Assembly (NCBI RefSeq): GCF_018736085.1
Contig: NZ_CP076134.1
Location: forward strand, 4,040,501-4,104,500
Direction: 5' to 3'
Length of the DNA: 64,000 nucleotides
Source of the DNA: Bradyrhizobium sediminis
GTDB taxonomy: Bacteria > Pseudomonadota > Alphaproteobacteria > Rhizobiales > Xanthobacteraceae
In this document: positions 41,265 through 49,791 of the stretch, piece after piece
Layout: every line of letters begins with the position of its first letter
Numbering within the stretch: the stretch's first letter is position 1
Position numbers and translations under genes: made by a program
Notes under the pieces: model-generated
Seen by the model: the letters and a program-made list of their open reading frames with translations, nothing else
Told to the model about the DNA's origin: nothing
Databases searched by the model: none

Positions 41265-42251
41265 TTAGTCCGCCCCGATCAATGGATGATGGCAGGCGGC
41301 GAACTGGCGTGCGGCAACCTCGCGAAGTTCCGGGACCTCGTCGCTGCAGCGCTGGTCCGCGCGCGGGCAGCGGGTGCGAAAACGGCAGCCGGAGGGCGGC
41401 GCGATCGGCGACGGCGGCTCGCCGACCGCCACGCTTTCGGCCGGGCGGACGTCGGGATCCGGCACCGGGATCGCTTCGAGCAGCAGCGCTGTATAGGGAT
41501 GTGCGGGCTGGGCGAACAGTTGCTCGGGCGGGCCCACCTCGCAGAGCCGGCCGAGATACATCACCGCCACCCGGTCGCTGACCGCTTTCACCACCGCGAG
41601 ATCGTGGGCGATGAACAGCAGTGTCAGCCCGAACCGCGCCTTCATGTCCTCCAGCAGATTGAGGATCTGGGCGCGGATCGACACGTCGAGCGCCGATACC
41701 GGCTCGTCGCAGATGATGAATTCGGGATTGAGCACCAGTGCCCGCGCGATGCAGATGCGCTGGCATTGTCCGCCGGAAAATTCGTGCGGCAGCCTCCCCA
41801 TCACCAGATTGGGATCGAGGCCGACCGCGCCGAGCACGTCGCACACCATCTGGTGGCGCTTCTCCGGATCCTTGACGCCCGCGATCACCAGCGGCTCGGC
41901 GACGATATCGCCGATCCGCCGCCGCGGATTGAGCGAGGCGATCGGATCCTGGAAGATCAGCTGTACGCGCTGGCGCATCTTGCGCAGGGCATCGCCATGC
42001 ATCGCGGTGAGATCATGGCCGTCGAACAGGACGCGGCCGGATTGAGCCCTGCGCAACTGCAGCACCGCGCGGCCGAGCGTCGACTTGCCGCAGCCGGATT
42101 CGCCGACCAGGCCGAGCGTCTCGCCGCGCGCGACTTCGAGGCTGACGTCCGACACCGCGTGGACGATGTGGCCGCCGACCGCATATTCGACAACCAGATG
42201 CTCGACCTTGAGCAGCGGATCGCGCGAAAGAGAATCCTTGCTTTCCTGCAT
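41265..42251 (-). CDS. peptide-type ABC transporter ATP-binding protein (DppF/OppF-like)
   Basis: This 328-residue ATPase has Walker [16 protein letters not shown], the Q-loop [17 protein letters not shown], signature [15 protein letters not shown] and Walker [17 protein letters not shown]-terminal oligopeptide-type domain has the iron-sulphur-like Cys pattern [15 protein letters not shown]. It pairs with the preceding ATPase to drive import. Its ATG overlaps the upstream stop by one base (TGATG). It is the last gene of the five-gene operon that begins at 46600. Confidence 0.93.
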   Translation of the reverse strand: MQESKDSLSRDPLLKVEHLVVEYAVGGHIVHAVSDVSLEVARGETLGLVGESGCGKSTLGRAVLQLRRAQSGRVLFDGHDLTAMHGDALRKMRQRVQLIFQDPIASLNPRRRIGDIVAEPLVIAGVKDPEKRHQMVCDVLGAVGLDPNLVMGRLPHEFSGGQCQRICIARALVLNPEFIICDEPVSALDVSIRAQILNLLEDMKARFGLTLLFIAHDLAVVKAVSDRVAVMYLGRLCEVGPPEQLFAQPAHPYTALLLEAIPVPDPDVRPAESVAVGEPPSPIAPPSGCRFRTRCPRADQRCSDEVPELREVAARQFAACHHPLIGAD

Positions 42252-43246
42252 CACGCGCCAGCTCCTGCCGGCGCCAGAATCGGGTGGAAGCAGGCGAATT
42301 GGTGGTCGGGGGTTTCCGCAACCGTGAGCCGGGGCTTCTCCTGATGACAGAGGCCTGCGGCATAGCGGCAGCGCGGCGAAAACGAGCAGCCTTTGATCGG
42401 CCGGGTCGGGTCCGGCGGACGTCCGGAAATCGCCGGCAGCGGCGTATGCGGCGCGGTATCGAGCTTCGGGATCGCCGCCAGCAGCGCCTCGGTGTAGGGC
42501 ATGTGCATCTTCTTGAACAGGTCGGGCGTCGGCGCGCGCTCGACGACGCGGCCGGCATACATCACCGCGACCTCGTCGGTGCGGCCGGCCACCACGCCGA
42601 GATCGTGGGTGATGATGATCATCGCCATGTGGCGGCGGCGCTGCTCGCGCGCCAAGAGATCGAGAATCTGCGCCTGGATGGTGACGTCGAGCGCGGTGGT
42701 CGGCTCGTCGGCGATCAACAGCTTCGGTTCGCAGGACAGCGCGATCGCGATCGCGACCCGCTGCCGCATGCCGCCGGAGAGCTGATGCGGGTATTGCATC
42801 AGTCTTTGTTCCGGCGCGGGGATGCCGACCGCTGCCAGCAACTCGATGCTGCGCATTTTCGCGGCCTGGCCGTCGAGTTCGAGATGCTCCTGCAGCGTCT
42901 CGATCAATTGCGTGCCGATGGTCAGCACCGGATTGAGCGAGGTCATCGGGTCCTGGAAAACCACCGCGAGCGACCGTCCGCGCAGCTTGCGCAGGCGTTC
43001 GGGATCCATGCCCACGAGGTTCTGCCCATCGAACATCACGCGGCCGGAAAGCTTTGCCTTTTTCGGCAGCAGTTGCAGGATGGCGCGCGACAGCATGGTC
43101 TTGCCGCAACCGGATTCGCCGACGATGCCGAGCGTCCGCCCGGCGCCGACCACGAGGTCGACCTGATCCACCGCGCGAAGATTGCCGCGCGGCGTCGGCA
43201 GATCGACCGCAACCCCCTCGACCGAAAGCAGCACGGGTCCGGTCAC
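42251..43246 (-). CDS. peptide-type ABC transporter ATP-binding protein (DppD/OppD-like)
   Basis: This 331-residue ATPase has Walker [17 protein letters not shown]-loop [19 protein letters not shown], signature [15 protein letters not shown], Walker [16 protein letters not shown] and the C-terminal [15 protein letters not shown]. It starts at GTG 43246, whose GTGA overlaps the permease stop by 4 bp. The stop overlaps the next ATPase ATG. An open frame upstream of the GTG runs antisense-free through the permease but is a shadow. It powers the DppBC pore. Confidence 0.93.
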   Translation of the reverse strand: MTGPVLLSVEGVAVDLPTPRGNLRAVDQVDLVVGAGRTLGIVGESGCGKTMLSRAILQLLPKKAKLSGRVMFDGQNLVGMDPERLRKLRGRSLAVVFQDPMTSLNPVLTIGTQLIETLQEHLELDGQAAKMRSIELLAAVGIPAPEQRLMQYPHQLSGGMRQRVAIAIALSCEPKLLIADEPTTALDVTIQAQILDLLAREQRRRHMAMIIITHDLGVVAGRTDEVAVMYAGRVVERAPTPDLFKKMHMPYTEALLAAIPKLDTAPHTPLPAISGRPPDPTRPIKGCSFSPRCRYAAGLCHQEKPRLTVAETPDHQFACFHPILAPAGAGA

Positions 43247-44115
43247 AGCGCGCCCTGCCGCGGATCGGTCAGGGCGCGCAGCGTGTCGCCGATCAGGTTG
43301 AAGGCAAGCACGGTCAGGAACATCGCGATCGCGGGAATGAAGGCGAGCCTGGGCGCCATCTCGAGACTTTGGCGCCCCTCCCCGATCATGCTGCCCCAGC
43401 TCGATATCGGCGGCGGCACGCCCAGCCCGAGGAACGACAGCGCCCCTTCGACCACGATGGTGACGGCGACACCGAGCAGAAAGAACGCCAGCAGCGGCAG
43501 CATGACGTTGGGCAGCAGTTCGCGCAGCAGGATGCGCGCATGCGTCGCGCCGAGCGCCTGCGCCGCGATCACGAATTCGCGCCGCGCCAGCGTGAGCGTG
43601 GTGGCGCGCGCCACCCGCATGAAAGCGGGAATGCCGAGCACACCCAGAATAAAGGTGAGGTTCAGGATTGATTGTCCGAGATAGGCGGTCACGGCCAGCG
43701 CCAGGATCAACGGCGGAAACGCCAGCAGCACGTCCATGCTGCCGACCACCAGCGACTCGAACCGGCCGCGGAAATAGCCCGCCAGCATCCCGAGCGCGCC
43801 GCCGAGCGTTAGCCCGATGATCGGCGCACAAATCCCCACGACCAGCGATATCCGCGCTCCATGGATCACCCGGGACAATTCATCCCGGCCAAGGCCGTCA
43901 GTGCCCAACCAGTGGGCCATCGAGAACGGCGCGCGCTTCTCCAGCATGTCCATGTCGGTCGGGCTCGGCAACGGCAGCACATCGGCGCATATCGCCACCG
44001 CAAACACGAAGATCACCCAGCCGATCGCGACCCAGAAAAGCGGTCCGAGCCGGCGGCCCCGCCGCGTTGGCGCTTGTGCAACATCCTGGTCGATGCTGAG
44101 TTCAAGCGTGGCCAT
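43243..44115 (-). CDS. peptide-type ABC transporter permease (DppC-like)
   Basis: This 290-residue inner-membrane permease has a short polar N-terminus, TM1 around WVAIGWVIFVFAVAICADV, the conserved HWLGTDGLGRDELSRVIHGARISL segment, and the BPD loop EFVIAAQALGATHARILLRELLPNV. Five or six helices in total. ATG 44115 has AAGGA 6 nt upstream and lies within the last 14 bp of dppB. Its 3' end overlaps the GTG of the ATPase. It forms the heterodimeric pore with DppB. Confidence 0.92.
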   Translation of the reverse strand: MATLELSIDQDVAQAPTRRGRRLGPLFWVAIGWVIFVFAVAICADVLPLPSPTDMDMLEKRAPFSMAHWLGTDGLGRDELSRVIHGARISLVVGICAPIIGLTLGGALGMLAGYFRGRFESLVVGSMDVLLAFPPLILALAVTAYLGQSILNLTFILGVLGIPAFMRVARATTLTLARREFVIAAQALGATHARILLRELLPNVMLPLLAFFLLGVAVTIVVEGALSFLGLGVPPPISSWGSMIGEGRQSLEMAPRLAFIPAIAMFLTVLAFNLIGDTLRALTDPRQGAL

Positions 44116-45052
44116 GACGGATCCTTGGATCAAGAGCGGCGTAGAGCATATCGACGATGAAGTTCATCAGCACGAATCCTGCACCGACCAGCAACACCAC
44201 GCCCTGCAGGATGATTAGGTCGCGCGTGGCGATCGCGCCGACAAGAAGCCGGCCTATTCCAGGCAGCGCAAAAATCGTCTCCACGATCACCGCGCCACCG
44301 ATCAACCGTCCAATGTTGATTCCGGTGATCGTCACCAGCGTGAGCGACGAGGGCTTCAGCGCATGCACGAACAGGATGCGCGACGCCTTCAATCCCTTGG
44401 CCTTGGCCAGCGCGATATAGTCCTCCTGGAGGGTCGCGATCATGTCGGAACGCAGCACGCGCATGATCCCCGGCCACTCGGCAAGCGCCAGCGTCAAGGC
44501 CGGCAACACCATGAAGCGCAGATTCGCGGCCGGATCCTCGCCGAACGGCACGTAGCCGGTCGCCGGCAGCCAGCGCAATTCCACCGCGAAAAGATAGATC
44601 AGCAGGATGGCCGACAGGAAGGTCGGCACCGACAGCATGCCGAAGGCGGTGCCGGTCATGAAGCGATCGAAAGGGCCGCCGCTGCGCGCCGCGCAAACTA
44701 TCGCCAGCGGAATGCCGATCGCGAGGCACATGATCTCGGCCAGGATCATCAGTTCGAACGAGATCGGAAGCCGCTCGGACACCGCCTGCAACACGGTTTG
44801 TCCGGTGCGGAACGACCGGCCGAAATCGCCCTGCAGGACGTGACCGAGCCAGCCGAAATAACGGATCCAGATCGGTTGATCCAACCCCATGTCGCGGCGC
44901 AACGCCGCGACCGTTTCCGGTGTCGCCTGATCGCCGAGGATCGTGTAGGCGAGATCGCCCGGCAAAAGCGAGGCGATCAGGAATGTCAGCAGCGATACCG
45001 CGATCAGGACCGGTACCAGGTACAGGAACTTTCGCGCGACAAAGAACAGCAT
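44102..45052 (-). CDS. peptide-type ABC transporter permease (DppB-like)
   Basis: This 316-residue permease has TM1 FLYLVPVLIAVSLLTFLIASLLPGD, the LRRDMGLDQPIWIRYFGWL motif typical of DppB/OppB and GsiC, and the EAA loop DYIALAKAKGLKASRILFVHALKPS. It has six helices. It starts 6 bp after the binding-protein stop, and its own 3' end overlaps dppC by 14 bp. The substrate is not known; proteins of this group carry peptides, nickel or other solutes. Confidence 0.92.
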   Translation of the reverse strand: MLFFVARKFLYLVPVLIAVSLLTFLIASLLPGDLAYTILGDQATPETVAALRRDMGLDQPIWIRYFGWLGHVLQGDFGRSFRTGQTVLQAVSERLPISFELMILAEIMCLAIGIPLAIVCAARSGGPFDRFMTGTAFGMLSVPTFLSAILLIYLFAVELRWLPATGYVPFGEDPAANLRFMVLPALTLALAEWPGIMRVLRSDMIATLQEDYIALAKAKGLKASRILFVHALKPSSLTLVTITGINIGRLIGGAVIVETIFALPGIGRLLVGAIATRDLIILQGVVLLVGAGFVLMNFIVDMLYAALDPRIRHGHA

Positions 45053-45058
45053 ACGGAG

Positions 45059-46600
45059 TTATTCCAGCCAGACGCGGGATACGTCGATCACTCCGCTGTA
45101 CATCTTCGGCAGACCCTTAACCTTTGCGTTCGACATCGCGTAATAGGTGTTCTGGAAGGTCCAGAACCAGAGCGCCTGCTGGTTGATGTGCCGGCTGATC
45201 GCGCAGTAATCCTCGATCCGCTTGTCCTGATCGGCGGTGACCCGGGCATGCTCCAGCAGCTTGTCGAGCTCCGGATTCGAGTAGTTGGCCAGCGCGACCG
45301 GGCTGCCGGTGTGGAAATTGGCATACATCTGGACGTCGGGATCGGCGAGATCGACGATCCGCCACCCTATCACCTGGAACTGGCGCATGAAGGCGCGTGG
45401 AGGGAACGTGGCCTGGTCGACCTGTTCGATCTCCATATTGGCGCCGGCCTGCTTCCAGAACTGCTGCAAAACCTGACCGCCGGCACGTCCGCGCGGCGTC
45501 GCGGTGAAGAGCATCTTGAAATCGACCGGCTTGCCGTAGTCCTTGATCAACGCCTTGGCCTTTTCAAGATCGTAGGGCAGCGCGCCGTCATCCTTGCACT
45601 TCACCCATGAGCCGTCGCCATAGGGGTTGGAGGCCGGCCGGGCGAGGCCATTGGTGAGAGCCTGCGACATCTTTTTGCGATCAAGCGCCATCACCAGCGC
45701 CTGGCGCACGCGGACATCGTCTAACGGCGCGACCTTGGTGTTGAAAGCGGCGACCGCGGCGCCGGAGCCCGCATAGGTATGCACCTTCAGCTTCGGATCC
45801 TTTTCCGCCCGCTGAATATTGTCCGCGTCGTACTCATCATCCCAGACGATATCGGCCTCACCCGACTGCAGACTGGCGAAGCGCGACTGCGCATCCGGCA
45901 GCGGCTTCAGAATGATCCGGTCAAGATAGATACGGCCCTTGTCCCAGTAGTCCGGATTCTTTTCCAGCACCATGCGGTCGCCAGCGATCCATGACTTCGG
46001 GATATAGGGACCGGTACCGACGGGATTGCGGTTGTAGTCGGCGCCCTTGGTCTTCCACGCCGTCGGCGACTGGACCACGAAGTTCGCACCGGGAGGCGAT
46101 ACGATCGCGGGCAGATTTACCGACGGATCGTTCAGATTGAATACGACCGTCAGGTCGTCAGGCGCCTGCACATTGTTAATGAACGCGACGTAGAACGCGC
46201 ATCGGCACTTGTTGGCCGGATCCTTCTGACGGTCGTAATTCTCCTTGACCGCCTGGGCATTGAAAGGCGTGCCGTCGTGAAACTTGACCCCGGGCCGCAG
46301 CTTGAACGTCCAGGTCTTGAAATCGTCCGAGTGCGTCCAGGACAGCGCGAGCTTCGGCTGCGCCACGCCCTTGTCGTCGAGATAGGTGAGCGTGTCGAAG
46401 ATCGCCGCGGCCGCCGTTCCCGCGGCCGTATCAAACACGCCGACCTTCAGCGGATCGAAACCGGAAATATCGAGCTCGAGCCCCACAGTGATGCTGCCGC
46501 CCTGCTTCTGGGCGCTGGCGGGGCTTGCAGCCAAGGCAACGCCAAATGCCGCTACATGAAATATCTGCGCAAGCGTGCGCCCGCGGATTGCCGCTGTCAT
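45059..46600 (-). CDS. ABC transporter substrate-binding protein, peptide/nickel (SBP_bac_5) type
   Basis: This 513-residue periplasmic protein starts with a signal peptide (TLAQIFHVAAFGVALAASPASAQ, cleavage likely after ASA). The SBP_bac_5 fold follows, with GGSITVGLELDISGFDPLKV, LALSWTHSDDFKTWTFKLRPGVKFHDGTPF and NPVGTGPYIPKSW. ATG 46600 is preceded by GGAGGGAG, a strong ribosome site; the frame runs 33 codons further upstream without signal-peptide character. It binds the substrate for the permease genes that follow. Given the neighbouring CoA-transferase and dehydrogenases, an organic acid or opine-type substrate is possible, but nothing in the sequence decides this. Confidence 0.92.
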   Translation of the reverse strand: MTAAIRGRTLAQIFHVAAFGVALAASPASAQKQGGSITVGLELDISGFDPLKVGVFDTAAGTAAAAIFDTLTYLDDKGVAQPKLALSWTHSDDFKTWTFKLRPGVKFHDGTPFNAQAVKENYDRQKDPANKCRCAFYVAFINNVQAPDDLTVVFNLNDPSVNLPAIVSPPGANFVVQSPTAWKTKGADYNRNPVGTGPYIPKSWIAGDRMVLEKNPDYWDKGRIYLDRIILKPLPDAQSRFASLQSGEADIVWDDEYDADNIQRAEKDPKLKVHTYAGSGAAVAAFNTKVAPLDDVRVRQALVMALDRKKMSQALTNGLARPASNPYGDGSWVKCKDDGALPYDLEKAKALIKDYGKPVDFKMLFTATPRGRAGGQVLQQFWKQAGANMEIEQVDQATFPPRAFMRQFQVIGWRIVDLADPDVQMYANFHTGSPVALANYSNPELDKLLEHARVTADQDKRIEDYCAISRHINQQALWFWTFQNTYYAMSNAKVKGLPKMYSGVIDVSRVWLE

Positions 46601-46744
46601 TGGTGCTCCCTCCAAGATGCCGAACGTCCGGTATTCCGGATCGTCGATGACTGTGCGGCAGATTGGCTGGAATCGCAGGCGGCGGCAAGTCCGCATCATG
46701 GGCGCCGGGTGAAAAGCCGCAGGTCCGGTCAGCGACGCGTTGCG

Positions 46745-47950
46745 TCAGCCCGGCGCGGTCATCCGCCGCTTCCCCGTGAAGGCCGCAATTTCGTCTTCCG
46801 ACAGGCCGGTCTCGCGGAGATAGGCGACCGTGTGTTCGCCCAGGGTCGCCATCCGCTTCGCCGCCGCGACCTTGGCGCCGGACATGCGGAACGGCAGGTT
46901 GAGAACCTTGAACGTGCCGCCGGCATCCTGCACCTCGGCCAAAGCACCGCGATGCGCGATCTGCGGATCGCTCAGTGCTTCGTTCACCGTGCGGTAAGCC
47001 GAACTGGGAACGCCCTCGCCGTTGAGCGCGGCGAGGCATTTTTCGGTCGTCACCGACTGAGACCAGGCTTCGACGCCGTTCATCAGGTCCGCCCAGTTGT
47101 CGCGGCGATCGGCATAGACGGCGAAACGCGGATCGCTGACCCACTCCGGATGGCCGATCACCTTCATCAGGCTCTGAAAGGTCTTCTCGCTGGCGACGGC
47201 AACCATCACATAGCCATCCGCGGTGGCGATCGGCCCGAACATCGGACGCTGGGTCGGCTTCACCTCGAATTGCGACCACTGCAATTCATTGAGCGTCAGG
47301 CTCAACATCGATTCCAGCATCGAGACGTCGATGTGCTGGCCGTGCTGCGTGAGGTGGCGCTGATACAATGCCGCCGAAATGGCGCCGAAGGCATAGACGC
47401 CGGTGAGCACGTCGGCGTGATAGATCCCGCAATAATCCGGCCGGCTACGTCCGGGCTGATAAGCCAGGTGAGCCATGTCGTAACCCGAGGCGGCATGGAT
47501 CACCGGCGCATAGGCCGGCAGTTCGGCCGATGGCCCGGTCTGGCCGTATCCGGAGATCGAACAATAGATCAGCTTCGGATTGAGCGCTTGCAGCGAGTCG
47601 TAATCCAGCTTCAGCCGCCGCATCACGCCGGGACGGAAGTTCTCGACGAGCACGTCGGTGTTCGCGACCAGCCGGCGGATGACCTCGATCCCTTCAGGCG
47701 ACTTCAGATCGAGCACGAGGCTGTTCTTGCCGATATTGAGCTGGCCGAAGGCGGTGCTGCACATGTTGCGGACCGGCGGACGGGTGCGCATCGTCTCGCC
47801 CTCGGCGGTCTCGATCTTGATGACCTCTGCCCCCATGTCGGCCAGCATCCGCGTACAATGCGGGCCGGCAATGGTGGTCGAAAAATCGAGTACGCGCAGG
47901 CCCTGGAAGCTCTTTGTCAAATTACCCTCATCGTGCTCAGCTACTGTCAT
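46745..47950 (-). CDS. CaiB/BaiF-family CoA-transferase
   Basis: This 401-residue family III CoA-transferase moves CoA between carboxylic acids. Family markers are RVLDFSTTIAGPHCTRMLADMGAEVIKIE at the start, LVENFRPGVMRRL, and the catalytic Asp180 in GIYHADVLTG, the position equivalent to Asp169 of formyl-CoA transferase. The interlocked-dimer C-terminal part (FGPIATADGYVMVAV) is complete. It lies 144 bp upstream of the ABC binding-protein gene on the same strand, so it may be the first gene of a catabolic unit for an imported organic acid. It is divergent from glgA, separated by 157 bp. Confidence 0.9.
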   Translation of the reverse strand: MTVAEHDEGNLTKSFQGLRVLDFSTTIAGPHCTRMLADMGAEVIKIETAEGETMRTRPPVRNMCSTAFGQLNIGKNSLVLDLKSPEGIEVIRRLVANTDVLVENFRPGVMRRLKLDYDSLQALNPKLIYCSISGYGQTGPSAELPAYAPVIHAASGYDMAHLAYQPGRSRPDYCGIYHADVLTGVYAFGAISAALYQRHLTQHGQHIDVSMLESMLSLTLNELQWSQFEVKPTQRPMFGPIATADGYVMVAVASEKTFQSLMKVIGHPEWVSDPRFAVYADRRDNWADLMNGVEAWSQSVTTEKCLAALNGEGVPSSAYRTVNEALSDPQIAHRGALAEVQDAGGTFKVLNLPFRMSGAKVAAAKRMATLGEHTVAYLRETGLSEDEIAAFTGKRRMTAPG

Positions 47951-48107
47951 TCCAAATTCCTCCCGGGCGCTGCCCGGCGCGGCGAGACCCTAAATTGCGC
48001 CGCCCGGCCTGGGAAGCGTTTCTCCCGGCACCCACAATGCGAGCAGCTGCGGAAAAACTGGAACCGTTCTTGCATAGTCCAAGTTAGTGCTGGTACGAGG
48101 GCGTTTC

Positions 48108-49565
48108 TTGAGAGTCCTGTTCGCTACCACAGAGATGGATGACTTCGTCCGGGTTGGCGGGCTCGCGGCCGTTTCGGCGGCCCTGCCGCGGGCCTTGCGC
48201 TCCCTCAGCGACGTCAGGATCATCCTCCCCGGCTACCGGGACGTCGTCGAACAATTCCTGCACATCCAGATCGTCGGTCAATGCGCCGCGCTGGCGGACA
48301 TGCCGGCCTGCTCGCTGGGCCTGACTTCGACCCGGGATGGGCTGCCGGTCTACGTCCTTCTCTGCCCGCAACTTTATGACCGCCCCGGCAATCCCTATGG
48401 CGATATTTCGGGCCGGGACTGGCCGGACAACGACGTGCGGTTCGGGCGGCTTGCCTCCGCCGCTGCACAACTGGCGGCAGGCACGCTGGACAAGAATTGG
48501 GCAGCCGACCTGGTTCACGCCAATGACTGGCAGGCCGCGCTCGTACCGGCCTATCTCGCCTGGAACGCGGTCAAGATCCCTACCATTCTGACCATCCACA
48601 ATCTGGCCTATCAGGGCCTGTTCCCGAAGGAGTCGTTGCGCCGGATCGGCGCTCCCGCAGACTCTTTCCATATCGATGGTCTCGAATTCTACGACAAGCT
48701 CTCCTTCCTCAAGGGCGGTCTCGTCTACGCGTCCCATCTGACGACGGTAAGCGAGACCTATGCGAAGGAGATCACCACTTCGGAACTCGGCTGCGGGCTC
48801 GAGGGCCTGCTTCGCCGGCGTTCAGAGGCTGCGCAATTGACGGGGATCTTGAACGGCATCGACGAAAGCTGGGATCCCAGGGTTTGCGCGCAACTGGCGC
48901 AGCCGTTTGGCGCCGGCGATTGGGACGGCAAGCAGGCGAATGCCGATTACGTCCGCCAGCAGTTCGGCCTGGCGCTGTCGCGCGGTCCGATCTTCGGCCT
49001 GGTCGCCCGCCTCGTGCACCAGAAGGGCGTCGATCTCGTGCTGGCGGCGGCGGACGAGATCATCGAGGCCGGCGGCCAGATCATCGTCACCGGCAGCGGC
49101 GAGCCCGATATCGAGCAGGCGCTGGTCGATGCGCATCGCCGCCGGCCGGATGCGATCGGCGTCGCCATCGGTTTCAACGACGGACAGGCCCGGCGGATTT
49201 TCGCCGGCAGCGATTTCACCCTGATGCCTTCGCGGTTCGAACCCTGCGGCCTGAGCCAGATGTATGCACAGCGGTTCGGATCGCTGCCGATCGGCCACCA
49301 GACCGGCGGCCTCGCCGAAACCATCAGGGACGGCGAGACCGGATTTCTGTTCGACCGGCCCTCGACAGAATCCTTTCTCGGCGGCATCAGGCGCGCGTTC
49401 GCGGCCTTCATGGCGAAGGACCGCCTCGATGCGATGCGCCGCAGCGCGATGTCGCGGTCGTTCAGCTGGGATATCTCGGCCGCCTGCTACGACGCGCTGT
49501 ACCGGAAGGCATTGTCGCCTCAGCCGTCATTCCGCGCCGCTGCTGGCAGGAATGGAACGGCATGA
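48108..49565 (+). CDS. glgA: glycogen synthase (ADP-glucose type)
   Basis: This 485-residue GT5 glycosyltransferase extends alpha-1,4-glucan from ADP-glucose. The N-terminal GT5 domain has RVLFATTEMDDFVRVGG, NDWQAALVPAYL and TILTIHNLAYQG; the C-terminal GT-B half has VARLVHQKGVDLVLAA and MPSRFEPCGLSQMYAQRFG with the catalytic Glu. In the N-terminal motif the usual KTGGLADV reads RVGGLAAV, so the position of Lys15 (ADP-glucose binding in E. coli) holds Arg and Thr16 is Val. TTG 48108 is preferred, with GAGGG 6 nt upstream and a start at the family N-terminus; an upstream GTG at 48087 is possible. No other glg genes are nearby. Confidence 0.88.
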   Translation: MRVLFATTEMDDFVRVGGLAAVSAALPRALRSLSDVRIILPGYRDVVEQFLHIQIVGQCAALADMPACSLGLTSTRDGLPVYVLLCPQLYDRPGNPYGDISGRDWPDNDVRFGRLASAAAQLAAGTLDKNWAADLVHANDWQAALVPAYLAWNAVKIPTILTIHNLAYQGLFPKESLRRIGAPADSFHIDGLEFYDKLSFLKGGLVYASHLTTVSETYAKEITTSELGCGLEGLLRRRSEAAQLTGILNGIDESWDPRVCAQLAQPFGAGDWDGKQANADYVRQQFGLALSRGPIFGLVARLVHQKGVDLVLAAADEIIEAGGQIIVTGSGEPDIEQALVDAHRRRPDAIGVAIGFNDGQARRIFAGSDFTLMPSRFEPCGLSQMYAQRFGSLPIGHQTGGLAETIRDGETGFLFDRPSTESFLGGIRRAFAAFMAKDRLDAMRRSAMSRSFSWDISAACYDALYRKALSPQPSFRAAAGRNGTA

Positions 49566-49602
49566 CGGTCGCGGAGACCAAGTAGCGGCTGGGCAACCGG
49601 CT

Positions 49603-49791
49603 TCAGGCCTTCGAAGGCTTCGCCTCGGCCGGCGGTAGCTCCCGCGCCGGCTCGTCGTCCGCGATGGCGCGCCAGGCCGCGCCATCGAGATCGTCATATT
49701 GTCCGCTCTTCAGCGACCAGAGAAAGGCGAGCAACCCGACCAGCCCAAGCGCCAGTGCCAGCGGCACCAGAATCACGAGCACTTCCATCAT
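49603..49791 (-). CDS. fixS: cbb3 oxidase maturation protein FixS/CcoS
   Basis: This 62-residue single-span membrane protein belongs to the CcoS family. It has VLVILVPLALALGLVGLLAFLW as the helix and the family LKSGQYDDLDGAAWRAI after it, then a Pro/Glu-rich tail. It is needed for haem b and copper insertion into the cbb3 oxidase. The ATG at 49791 (GGGAGG upstream) overlaps the fixI stop by 4 bp (ATGA), and it is the last gene of fixGHIS. A second in-frame ATG one codon later is also possible. Confidence 0.93.
   Translation of the reverse strand: MMEVLVILVPLALALGLVGLLAFLWSLKSGQYDDLDGAAWRAIADDEPARELPPAEAKPSKA

Noticed and set aside
40005..42344. 779-codon plus-strand open frame
   Set aside because: It is antisense to the alcohol dehydrogenase and peptide-transporter ATPase genes, both with complete motifs, and crosses two dispersed repeats. 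Its composition is that of a reverse-strand shadow.
42251..43831. 526-codon frame suggesting a permease-ATPase fusion
   Set aside because: The first 195 codons are a shadow of the permease gene; the ATPase starts at GTG 43246 with normal 4-bp overlap.
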